Shown piece after piece: positions 12,721 through 19,702 of a stretch of 19,702 nt of DNA. Below the pieces are notes generated by a model. The model worked only from the letters and a program-made list of their open reading frames with translations, made no database searches and had not been told where the DNA came from. The position numbers and the translations under genes were made by a program. Each line of letters starts with the position of its first letter. The stretch's first letter is position 1. This DNA is from Candidatus Segatella papionis. GTDB taxonomy: Bacteria > Bacteroidota > Bacteroidia > Bacteroidales > Bacteroidaceae. The stretch lies in contig DBLF01000065.1 in NCBI GenBank assembly GCA_002297965.1, positions 6,308-26,009 of the forward strand. The letters are read 5' to 3'.

Positions 12721-12840
12721 TACATAATCGAGCCAAAATACATAATCGAGCCAAATTATGTATCAAGCCGAATTATGTATTGAGTTTTATTACATATTGA
12801 TTACGCCTGAAAACACATCTTTACATATTCGGCTTACATA
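12721..12840 (-). repeat. Decayed 17-18-bp array in the DUF4348-murB spacer
   Basis: On the plus strand, TACATAATCGAGCCAAA occurs twice in tandem (12721-12738, 12739-12756). Increasingly divergent units follow, starting TATGTATCAAGCC (12757), TATGTATTGAG (12774) and TACATATTGAT (12791). TACATATTCGGCT then lies just before the DUF4348 stop, and the gene end itself reads TACATATCCAGCT. On the minus strand these units centre on ATATGTAA-like text, the gene's own end. The whole spacer seems to derive from the stop region by repeated duplication and drift. Confidence 0.7.
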
Positions 12841-13691
12841 TCCAGCTTCGTCAACAACCACTTTCCACCGATTCTTCGGAAGGTAAGCTCTGTCTCCAAG
12901 CCGTTGGCAATGCCTCGAATAACAAAGATTTTTTGGGTGCTCTCAGTATATTTCTGCCCATAGATAATATTATAAATCATACCATGAGGCAGCTGAGGAG
13001 CAAACGCCGGCCATGTTTCTGGTTCTATGTCACCACTCATCGTACTGAAGTCATCGTCTGGGTCTGGTCCCGTAAACTTCACAGGATTATGAAGATGTCG
13101 AGCCTGGAATGCCGTATCCGTGGCAAAAGAACCGTAGAATTTCAAGAAGCTAGCGTTCATATTCTGGTACATCGGTTTGTAATTGATGCTTGTCATCATC
13201 CACTGACCATTGATACGATTGAAAAGGAACTGCTGCACCGTTTTCTTATGATAGAACACTTTCTCCACCACGACATGGTCGATGGTGGTATCCTTCACGA
13301 GATTCATCTGCTTGCGATTATCGAAGATAAGCGTATAGTAGTCCTGACGCATAAAGAAATGCTCCATTTTCCAATGACGCTTCTCAATCTGCTTTACCAC
13401 CTTGTCGTTACGGTAAACAGGCAAGGGAAAATGAATACGCGACAACTGCAGCTTTCTATTGGCAGCAAAATTAAAGACAAAATCATCAAACAACTCGTCA
13501 GCCGCCTTTGGCATCGGAGTTTCCTCAATCAATTTCTCGGTCGAGTCCATAGCTTGCGTGTCGGCTACAGTTGTGTCGGCCGCAGTCGAGTCAATGGCAG
13601 GTGCTGGTTTCTTATCCGTACACCCCACAGAAGTGAAGCAAACGATGGTAAGCACCGCCAACATTACTGTTATCAAAGAGAGTTTTTTCAT
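12834..13691 (-). CDS. DUF4348 lipoprotein
   Basis: 285 residues. The signal peptide ends in a lipobox-like SVGC with Cys24, followed by a Thr/Asp/Ala-rich linker (about 25-55). The globular part begins near ADELFDDFVFNFAANRKLQ and includes HWKMEHFFMRQDYYTLIFDN and YKPMYQNMNASFLKFYGSFA; it ends in a beta-rich segment (ELTFRRIGGKWLLTKLDM). This matches my memory of the Bacteroidota family DUF4348, whose function is unknown. It is likely anchored in an envelope membrane. First gene of the cluster with murB and the MBL hydrolase; a TACTTTTG box lies about 30 bases upstream. Confidence 0.82.
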   Translation of the reverse strand: MKKLSLITVMLAVLTIVCFTSVGCTDKKPAPAIDSTAADTTVADTQAMDSTEKLIEETPMPKAADELFDDFVFNFAANRKLQLSRIHFPLPVYRNDKVVKQIEKRHWKMEHFFMRQDYYTLIFDNRKQMNLVKDTTIDHVVVEKVFYHKKTVQQFLFNRINGQWMMTSINYKPMYQNMNASFLKFYGSFATDTAFQARHLHNPVKFTGPDPDDDFSTMSGDIEPETWPAFAPQLPHGMIYNIIYGQKYTESTQKIFVIRGIANGLETELTFRRIGGKWLLTKLDM

Positions 13692-13721
13692 AAACTTATA
13701 AAATTTCTCAAATTTTCATTG

Positions 13722-13729
13722 CAAAAGTA
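13722..13729 (-). promoter_or_regulatory. -7 element for the DUF4348-murB cluster
   Basis: CAAAAGTA reads TACTTTTG on the minus strand, about 30 bases upstream of the ATG at 13691. No clear -33 lies at the usual distance. Confidence 0.5.
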
Positions 13730-13771
13730 CAACTTTCTTTTGAGATATTTCATATTTTGAGCAAAAAATGT

Positions 13772-13779
13772 TATCTTTG
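13772..13779 (+). promoter_or_regulatory. -7 element for pheS
   Basis: TATCTTTG matches the consensus, divergent from the box at 13722-13729. The predicted leader to the ATG at 13870 is about 85 nt. I saw no clear short Phe-rich leader peptide or T-box-like structure in it. Confidence 0.6.
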
Positions 13780-13869
13780 CACGCAAAATAAATAGATAAG
13801 CGAGTTTTGTAAGCCCAAGGGAAGACAAATCACGCTAATTTAGGTTAGTAAACAGACAAATAATAAAAT

Positions 13870-14910
13870 ATGTTATTAGAGAAAATAGAAGAACTCTTGA
13901 AGGAAGTCAATGCCCTCACTGCCCAAAACGCAGAGGAAGTAGAGCAACTTCGAATCAAGTATCTCAGCAAAAAGGGTGAGATCAACGCCCTCATGGCCGA
14001 CTTCCGCAATGTGCCAGCCGACCAGAAAAAAGAGGTGGGCATCAAGATTAACGAATTGAAAAATGCCGCACTTGAGAAAATCAATGGCTTAAAGGAGCAG
14101 ATGGAGGAAGCCGAGTCTTCCAGCGATGACATCGACTTAACCCGTACCGCTTATCCTGTGGCACTGGGAACTCGCCATCCTTTGACTGTAGTGAAGAACC
14201 AAATCATCGACATCTTCTCACGCATGGGATTCACCCTTTATCAAGGACCTGAGGTTGATGACGACAAGCACGTATTCACTATGCTCAACTTCGCAGCAGA
14301 CCATCCGGCTCGCGACATGCAGGACACCTTCTTCATCGAGCAGAGCGACCCTAACGACGTGACAAAGAATGTGCTTCTCCGCAGTCATACATCTGGCGAC
14401 GAAGCTCACTACATGGAGACCCATGAGCCTCCTATCCGAGTGTTGTGCCCAGGTCGCGTATATCGCAACGAGGCCATCAGTGCCCGTGCCCACTGCTTCT
14501 TCCATCAGGTAGAAGGACTCTATGTAGATAAGAACGTAAGCTTCACCGACCTCAAGCAGGTGCTCCTCACCTTCGCTCGCGAGATGTTCGGTGCGGACAC
14601 CAAGATACGCTTGCGCCCTAGCTACTTCCCATTCACTGAGCCTAGTGCAGAGATGGACATCTCTTGCAACATCTGTGGCGGAAAAGGCTGCAACTTCTGC
14701 AAGCATACTGGCTGGGTAGAAATCTTAGGCTGTGGAATGGTGGATCCTCACGACTTGGAGGCTTGCGGCATCGACAGCAATGTTTATACAGGCTATGCTT
14801 TCGGTATGGGCGTCGAGCGCATCACCAACTTGAAGTATCGTGTAAGCGACCTGCGTCTCTTCTCTGAGAACGACACTCGCTTCTTACGTGAATTCGAATC
14901 AGCTAAATAA
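13870..14910 (+). CDS. pheS: Phenylalanine-tRNA ligase alpha subunit
   Basis: 346 residues. An N-terminal coiled-coil arm (about 1-85) binds tRNA. The class II catalytic core starts at GTRHPLTVVKNQIIDIF (100-116). It includes GPEVDDDKHVF, RSHTSGDEAHYM, motif 2 in VLCPGRVYRNEAISARAHCFFHQVEG and motif 3 in GYAFGMGVERI. A cysteine-rich insert with Cys266, 269, 274 and 277 (CNICGGKGCNFC) looks like a zinc knuckle between PSAEMDI and the GWVEILGCGMV segment. It charges tRNA-Phe together with PheT, which is not next to it in this window. It has its own promoter and terminator, so it is monocistronic here. Confidence 0.96.
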   Translation: MLLEKIEELLKEVNALTAQNAEEVEQLRIKYLSKKGEINALMADFRNVPADQKKEVGIKINELKNAALEKINGLKEQMEEAESSSDDIDLTRTAYPVALGTRHPLTVVKNQIIDIFSRMGFTLYQGPEVDDDKHVFTMLNFAADHPARDMQDTFFIEQSDPNDVTKNVLLRSHTSGDEAHYMETHEPPIRVLCPGRVYRNEAISARAHCFFHQVEGLYVDKNVSFTDLKQVLLTFAREMFGADTKIRLRPSYFPFTEPSAEMDISCNICGGKGCNFCKHTGWVEILGCGMVDPHDLEACGIDSNVYTGYAFGMGVERITNLKYRVSDLRLFSENDTRFLREFESAK

Positions 14911-14921
14911 CATTCATACGA

Positions 14922-14974
14922 AAAAGCCTATGTGCGTTCCTTATTAGAGATGCATATAGGCTTTTGCGCTTTTT
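14922..14974 (+). terminator. Intrinsic terminator after pheS
   Basis: AAAAGCCTATGTGC at 14922-14935 pairs with GCATATAGGCTTTT at 14952-14965 (one G-T), followed by GCGC and six T. It lies 11 bases after the pheS stop. Confidence 0.85.
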
Positions 14975-15042
14975 TACTATCTTGCAATTTCCCAAGAGAT
15001 CAATCTCAAAAACTATCAATCATTTAAATCAATATTATCATT

Positions 15043-15594
15043 ATGAGAAAAATCACAGTCAACACCATCATCGCCCTCGCTTTGGGCTCTATGTGCTTTA
15101 GTTCTTGCATCGGTTCCTTCGGCTTGACCAACAGCGTGCTCAATTGGAACAAACGCGCAACGAGCAACAAGTTTATCAATGAATTGATTTTCGTTGTCAT
15201 CAGCCCAGCCTACGCCGTTTGTTCTGTGGCCGACCTCTTTGTGCTCAACTCCATCGAGTTCTGGACAGGCGACAAGGTTATCGCCAATGTGGGCAAGACC
15301 AAGAACGTTACAGGAAAAGACGGAAGACTCTATGCCATCAAGACGCTGAAGAACGGTTACGAGATTACAGACCCTAATGGCGAGAAATCTTACTTTGTAT
15401 TCGACAAGAAAAGCAAGAGTTGGTCTTACAGTAAGGATGGAGACATTCGCGAGTTGTTCAGCTTCAACGAAGATGGAAGTATCCAAGCTTGTTTGCCTAA
15501 CGGTCAGAAGATGAATGTAGAGCAGAACGAAAATGGTCTTTATCAGCTTCGCATGGCAGTAAACGACGGTCTATACTTCGCTTGCGTCAAATAA
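15043..15594 (+). CDS. DUF3332 family lipoprotein
   Basis: 183 residues. The signal peptide ends FSSC with lipidated Cys22 (CIGSFGLTNSVLNWNK), the start typical of DUF3332. A hydrophobic helix follows (about 47-68, NELIFVVISPAYAVCSVADLFVLNSIEFW), then a beta-rich domain with alternating short strands. Members are small Bacteroidota lipoproteins of unknown function. It is flanked by terminators on both sides, so it is a single-gene unit; no convincing promoter box was found in the 80 bases before it. Confidence 0.85.
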   Translation: MRKITVNTIIALALGSMCFSSCIGSFGLTNSVLNWNKRATSNKFINELIFVVISPAYAVCSVADLFVLNSIEFWTGDKVIANVGKTKNVTGKDGRLYAIKTLKNGYEITDPNGEKSYFVFDKKSKSWSYSKDGDIRELFSFNEDGSIQACLPNGQKMNVEQNENGLYQLRMAVNDGLYFACVK

Positions 15595-15630
15595 GCTTCA
15601 AGCATCCGCATCTGCTTACAACGACATAAA

Positions 15631-15684
15631 AAGAAAAAGGGGATGTGCCTATGGAATGTTTCTATAGCACATCCCCTTTTTCTT
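15631..15684 (+). terminator. Long intrinsic terminator after the DUF3332 gene
   Basis: AAGAAAAAGGGGATGTGC at 15631-15648 pairs perfectly over 18 bp with 15667-15684; weaker pairing continues inside (CTAT with ATAG). The 3' arm contains the T run. The A-rich 5' arm makes it potentially bidirectional. Confidence 0.92.
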
Positions 15685-15771
15685 GCGCATTATAATAAAA
15701 CTGAAGTTTCTGCGTTTTATCAAATACGTAATAACGGATTTACGAAACTCGAAACAAAGGATTGACAAATA

Positions 15772-18183
15772 ATGAAGCAAAGATTATTCTTTTTCACTAT
15801 ATGCCTGATTGCCTGCATTAACATTACGGCACAGGAATTCACACTGAAAGGAAAGGTGGTTGACGAAGACAATCACCCACTGGAATTTGCCACAGTATCA
15901 GTGGCAAGCCAAGGCAAACTGGCTTTCACATCACTAAAGGGAGAGTACAGTTTGCAGCTGCATACAGCTGACAGCGTGAAAGTTAGATTCTCTTTTATAG
16001 GCTACAAAACAAAGGAAAGGACATTACGCAGACCTCGGGGCAAACAGACTCTCATCGTCGTCATGCATGAGGACGACACCACTCTAGACGAGGTAAACGT
16101 GAGGGGCGAGAAAATACAGACTGACCAAACATTGGAGCTCAAGACAAAGGACTGGAAGCAGATGCCTTCTGCCAATGGCAATGGTGTGGAGAGTCTCGTA
16201 CAGCAGCAAGCAGGCGTTAGCACCCACAACGAACTGTCTTCACAATATAATGTAAGAGGCGGCGCTTTCGACGAAAACTCTGTATATATAAATAATGTGG
16301 AGGTGTATCGCCCATTCCTGGTAAGAAGCGGTCAGCAAGAAGGACTCTCCGTCATCAACCCTTACATGGTAGAAAAGATTGGATTCTCAACGGGCGGCTT
16401 TGGAGCCAAATACGGAGACAAGATGAGCTCTGCGCTCGACATCACCTACAAGACATTGAAAGCGAAGGGCAAGAAACCTATAGTAGAAGGCAGTATGGCA
16501 GCCAGCCTACTAGGTGCCGATGCCTACATCGGACTAGGTACCCAAAAACTATCATGGCTAAATAGTGTACGTTACAAAACAACCTCCTACCTACTCGGCT
16601 CCATGGAGACCAAGGGAGAATACAAGCCAAACTATCTGGACTACCAAACATATCTCAGTTATCAGCCCAACAAACGTTGGAAGATAGATTTTATCGGTTA
16701 CATATCGGACAACCACTACAACTTCGAGCCATCCGACCGAGAGACCACTTTCGGAACGATGGAGAACGTGAAGAGTTTCAAGGTATATTTCGATGGACAA
16801 GAAAAGGACCGATTCCTCACTTACTTCGGAACCCTCGGCATCACCCGAAACATCGCCGACAAAACAAGCATTTCACTTCTCGGAAGCGCTTTCTACACCA
16901 AGGAACAAGAGAAATATGACATACAAGGACAGTATTGGCTCGACCAGACCGAGACTTCCGAAAACCTCGGCGTAGGGACCTACTTCGAGCATGCCCGAAA
17001 CTATCTCACAGCCAAAGTGATGAGTGCCAAGCTGATGCTGAAGCACAAGGTCAAGAAACACAATGTGGAAGCAGCCGTAACCTTTAAACGAGAACACATA
17101 GAGGAAAACTCCACAGAATATGAGATGAGAGATTCCGCAGGTTACAGCATTCCACACAACGGGAAAGACCTCTATATGATTTATTCTCTGAAAGCCCACA
17201 ACAAGCTGAGCGCCAACCGAATCGAGGCATACATTCAGGACACTTACCATTTCACCAGCGGTACGGCAGATAGCACAGACCACCATCTCACCCATTACAC
17301 CCTGAACTATGGTGTTCGCATGAGTCATTGGAACTTCAACCGAGAGACCATCTTCAGCCCTCGCATATCGCTCGCCATCATCCCTGCCAATCACGAGAAC
17401 ACGACACTTCGCTTTGCGGCTGGACTATACTATCAAGCCCCATTTTTCAAGGAGCTAAGAGACACATCCACCGTGAATGGCACCACCGTGGCATCGCTCA
17501 ACCAGAAAATCAAGAGCCAGCGAAGCATCCACTTCATCGCAGGCTACGATTACCGCTTCAAAGTGAACGAACAACGATATAAGTTCTCAGCAGAGGCGTA
17601 CTATAAGGCACTGAGCAATCTGGTGCCTTACTCGGTAAGCAACGTGAAGGTAGTCTATTATGGGCAAAATGAATGCAGCGGTCACGCAGCAGGTCTCGAC
17701 TTCAAGCTTTACGGAGAGTTCGTACCAGGCACAGACTCATGGCTCAGCCTCTCGTTCATGGATACGAAGATGAAGCTCAACGGCAAAAGCATACCGCTGC
17801 CTACCGACCAGCGATACGCCGTGAACCTTTTCTTCACCGACTACTTCCCAGGAAGCAAAAGATGGCGAATGTCCTTGAAGCTCGCATTTGCCGATGGTCT
17901 GCCATTCTCCGCGCCACACAGAGAGCTGGAAACCAACAGTTTCCGCGCCACAGCCTATCGCCGCGCCGACATCGGAATGAGCTACCAATTGCTCGACAAC
18001 AAGTATCATGAGAAGAAGACCTTCCTCAAGAACGTGACGCTCGGCGTGGATTGCCTCAACCTCTTCGGCATCGACAACGTAAACAGCTATTACTGGGTAA
18101 CCGATGTCACCAACCAGCAGTATGCCGTGCCTAATTATTTGACTGGCAGACAAATCAACGCTAGAGTCTTCATGGAATTCTAA
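15772..18183 (+). CDS. TonB-dependent outer-membrane receptor
   Basis: 803 residues. A signal peptide (about 1-20, ending NITAQE) is followed by a carboxypeptidase-regulatory-like beta domain (about 23-100, FTLKGKVVDEDNHPLEFATV). The plug domain begins near 104 (LDEVNVRGEKI) and includes QYNVRGGAFDENSVYINNVE and STGGFGAKYGDKMSSALDI. The remainder is a beta barrel ending in the aromatic residue of RVFMEF, as expected for outer-membrane insertion. No SusD-like gene follows, so it is not a classic Sus pair; the substrate (iron complex, cofactor, glycan) cannot be told. It may lack a plug-linked TonB box of obvious form. It is monocistronic, between terminators. Confidence 0.9.
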   Translation: MKQRLFFFTICLIACINITAQEFTLKGKVVDEDNHPLEFATVSVASQGKLAFTSLKGEYSLQLHTADSVKVRFSFIGYKTKERTLRRPRGKQTLIVVMHEDDTTLDEVNVRGEKIQTDQTLELKTKDWKQMPSANGNGVESLVQQQAGVSTHNELSSQYNVRGGAFDENSVYINNVEVYRPFLVRSGQQEGLSVINPYMVEKIGFSTGGFGAKYGDKMSSALDITYKTLKAKGKKPIVEGSMAASLLGADAYIGLGTQKLSWLNSVRYKTTSYLLGSMETKGEYKPNYLDYQTYLSYQPNKRWKIDFIGYISDNHYNFEPSDRETTFGTMENVKSFKVYFDGQEKDRFLTYFGTLGITRNIADKTSISLLGSAFYTKEQEKYDIQGQYWLDQTETSENLGVGTYFEHARNYLTAKVMSAKLMLKHKVKKHNVEAAVTFKREHIEENSTEYEMRDSAGYSIPHNGKDLYMIYSLKAHNKLSANRIEAYIQDTYHFTSGTADSTDHHLTHYTLNYGVRMSHWNFNRETIFSPRISLAIIPANHENTTLRFAAGLYYQAPFFKELRDTSTVNGTTVASLNQKIKSQRSIHFIAGYDYRFKVNEQRYKFSAEAYYKALSNLVPYSVSNVKVVYYGQNECSGHAAGLDFKLYGEFVPGTDSWLSLSFMDTKMKLNGKSIPLPTDQRYAVNLFFTDYFPGSKRWRMSLKLAFADGLPFSAPHRELETNSFRATAYRRADIGMSYQLLDNKYHEKKTFLKNVTLGVDCLNLFGIDNVNSYYWVTDVTNQQYAVPNYLTGRQINARVFMEF

Positions 18184-18273
18184 AAACGAGGCGATAAAAG
18201 CACGAAACATGTAGAGACTACAAGGAGTTTTAGCACGTCAAAAAGGTGATTTTTCACATTATTCTAAATATTT

Positions 18274-18308
18274 AACCGTAGATAGTTCGCTATCTGCGGT
18301 TTTTTTCG
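18274..18308 (+). terminator. Terminator after the TonB receptor, TTCG loop
   Basis: AACCGTAGATAG at 18274-18285 pairs with CTATCTGCGGTT at 18290-18301 around a TTCG tetraloop, followed by a T run. It overlaps the promoter of the next gene. Confidence 0.9.
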
Positions 18309-18316
18309 TATCTTTG
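18286..18316 (+). promoter_or_regulatory. Promoter of mmdA/pccB, overlapping the upstream terminator
   Basis: TATCTTTG at 18309-18316 is a perfect -7 box. TTCG, 19 bases upstream at 18286-18289, is a near match to the -33 TTTG and is the loop of the terminator hairpin. The transcript would have a leader of about 110 nt. Confidence 0.6.
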
Positions 18317-18322
18317 CGCTCG

Positions 18323-18431
18323 AATTGTGCAATGGCGGTTTTTCCGCAGTTTTGTCTTTCGAACGAACATTGCAAAAGAAAGGAAACGAACATTCTAATA
18401 AGAATAAAGAAATAATACATAATAATCAATT
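18323..18431 (+). other. Long 5' leader of mmdA/pccB with direct repeats
   Basis: AACGAACATT occurs at 18362-18371 and 18385-18394. GCGG and CCGC near the leader start can form a small T-loop hairpin, enclosed by GCAAT and ATTGC. A regulatory role is possible but unproven. Confidence 0.35.
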
Positions 18432-19702
18432 ATGAGCAAACAAGTAGAAAAGATTAAGGAGCTGATCGCTAAGCGCGAACAGGCTCGTCTTGGCGGTGGC
18501 GAGAAAGCCATCGAGAAGCAGCATGCACGTGGCAAATATACCGCTCGTGAGCGTATCGAAATGTTGGTTGACGCCGGCAGCTTCGAGGAGTACGACATGT
18601 TCAAGTTGCATCGTTGCACTAACTTCGGCATGGAGAAGAAACAATACCTCGGCGATGGCGTCGTAGCAGGTAGCGCTACTATTGCAGGCCGCTTGGTATA
18701 TGTATATGCTCAGGACTTCACCGTGAACGGTGGTTCACTCTCTGAGACTATGGCACAGAAGATTTGTAAGGTAATGGATATGGCTATGACCATGGGCGCA
18801 CCTGTCATCTGCATGAACGACTCTGGTGGTGCTCGTATCCAGGAAGGTATCTGCGCACTCGCTGGTTACGGTGAGATTTTCGAGCGCAACATCCTCGCTT
18901 CTGGTGTTATCCCACAGATTTCTGCTATCATGGGCCCTTGCGCCGGTGGTGCCGTTTACTCTCCTGCCCTCACAGATTTCATCATCATGAAGGAGCAGAC
19001 TTCTTACATGTTCTTAACAGGTCCTAAGGTTGTGAAGACCGTAACTGGCGAGGACATCGACGCCGAGCACCTTGGTGGTGCATCTGTTCACGCTACCAAG
19101 AGTGGTGTAACCCACTTCGCAGCCAAGACAGAGGAAGAGGCTATCGAGATGATCAAGACTTTGCTCTCTTACATCCCTAGCAACAACACTGAGGAGGCTC
19201 CTCGCGTAGAGTGCAATGACCCTATCGACCGCATGGACGACTCTCTGAACGAGATTATCCCAGAGGATCCTAACCAGGCTTACGATATGTACAAGGTGAT
19301 TGGTGCAGTGACCGACAACGGCGAGTTCTTCGAGGTACAGCCTAAGTTCGCCAAGAACATCATCACTGGTTTCGCTCGCTTCAACGGTCAGAGCGTAGGT
19401 GTCGTTGCCAACCAACCAGCAGCTTACGCCGGTGTACTCGACGTGAACGCTAGCCGCAAGGCAGCTCGCTTCGTTCGTTTCTGCGATGCTTTCAACATTC
19501 CTATCGTATCTCTCGTAGATGTACCAGGATTCTTGCCAGGTACAGGTCAGGAGTACAACGCCGTTATCCAGCACGGTGCACAGTTGCTCTACGCTTACGG
19601 CGAGGCTACCGTGCCAAAGATCACTATCACATTGCGTAAGAGCTATGGTGGTAGCCACATCGTGATGGGCTGCAAGCAGCTTCGTGCCGACCTCAACTTC
19701 GC
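18432..19702 (+). CDS. mmdA: Acyl-CoA carboxylase beta / methylmalonyl-CoA decarboxylase alpha subunit (5' part)
   Basis: ATG at 18432 opens a frame that runs off the window after about 423 codons; family members are near 510-520 residues, so roughly 90 are missing. It begins MSKQVEKIKELIAKREQARL. The carboxyltransferase signatures are present: SGGARIQEG at 131-139 and GPCAGGAVYSPA at 168-179 in the first crotonase-fold domain, and GFLPGTGQE near 365 and YGGSHIVMG near 407 in the second. It transfers carboxyl between biotin and propionyl/methylmalonyl-CoA. In Bacteroidales it usually belongs to the sodium-pumping decarboxylase of the succinate-propionate route, which needs the genes beyond the edge to confirm; pccB is the alternative name. 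Its codon use (many CGT, GGT, GCT) differs from its neighbours and suggests high expression. Confidence 0.93.
   Translation, partial: MSKQVEKIKELIAKREQARLGGGEKAIEKQHARGKYTARERIEMLVDAGSFEEYDMFKLHRCTNFGMEKKQYLGDGVVAGSATIAGRLVYVYAQDFTVNGGSLSETMAQKICKVMDMAMTMGAPVICMNDSGGARIQEGICALAGYGEIFERNILASGVIPQISAIMGPCAGGAVYSPALTDFIIMKEQTSYMFLTGPKVVKTVTGEDIDAEHLGGASVHATKSGVTHFAAKTEEEAIEMIKTLLSYIPSNNTEEAPRVECNDPIDRMDDSLNEIIPEDPNQAYDMYKVIGAVTDNGEFFEVQPKFAKNIITGFARFNGQSVGVVANQPAAYAGVLDVNASRKAARFVRFCDAFNIPIVSLVDVPGFLPGTGQEYNAVIQHGAQLLYAYGEATVPKITITLRKSYGGSHIVMGCKQLRADLNF

Overview
The window looks like a Bacteroidales chromosome, most likely Prevotellaceae (Prevotella/Segatella type). The evidence is several promoters with the Bacteroidota pattern (TTG, about 20 bases, TAnnTTTG), mostly A-rich leaders without a clear Shine-Dalgarno, Bacteroidota-typical families (DUF4301, DUF4348, DUF3332, a stand-alone TonB-dependent receptor with a carboxypeptidase-regulatory-like N-terminus) and a methylmalonyl-CoA decarboxylase/propionyl-CoA carboxylase subunit. 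No prophage, insertion sequence, CRISPR array, tRNA or rRNA was seen. Gene content is mostly housekeeping; the unusual material lies between the genes.

Layout. Positions 1-108 hold the 3' end of a type I asparaginase, followed by a 29-bp tandem array, a good promoter and a 38-codon ORF ending before a strong terminator. DUF4301 (minus, 869-2431) is divergent from a pair of tiny membrane-protein genes (2630-2972) and a RelA/SpoT-family synthetase with a degenerate hydrolase site (3109-5328). A minus-strand cluster follows, read from 9185 down to 5525: SPOR lipoprotein, ruvX, def, TPR protein. Next come a plus-strand trio resembling the YqjD/YqjE/YqjK envelope cluster (9519-10462), a candidate minus-strand small RNA (about 10601-10667), and a minus-strand cluster read from 13691 down to 10837: DUF4348 lipoprotein, murB, PhnP-like metallo-hydrolase. 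Then, on the plus strand: pheS, a DUF3332 lipoprotein, a TonB-dependent receptor and the start of mmdA/pccB, which runs off the window.

Roles. The genes cover (p)ppGpp signalling, N-terminal protein maturation (def), Holliday-junction/rRNA processing (ruvX), peptidoglycan synthesis and binding (murB, SPOR), tRNA charging (pheS), outer-membrane transport and propionate/succinate metabolism.

Most notable observations. (1) Many gene junctions carry short tandem arrays, and in five cases the repeat unit includes or resembles the native stop-codon region of the upstream gene, as if gene ends were repeatedly duplicated by slippage. (2) A compact minus-strand transcription unit at about 10601-10703 has a full promoter and an intrinsic terminator but no gene. 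(3) Both convergent gene junctions (704-853 and 5357-5518) share a composite structure: a terminator with a GGCTCAATCC arm, then a complex inverted repeat bounded by ATCCTACGGAA and its complement.
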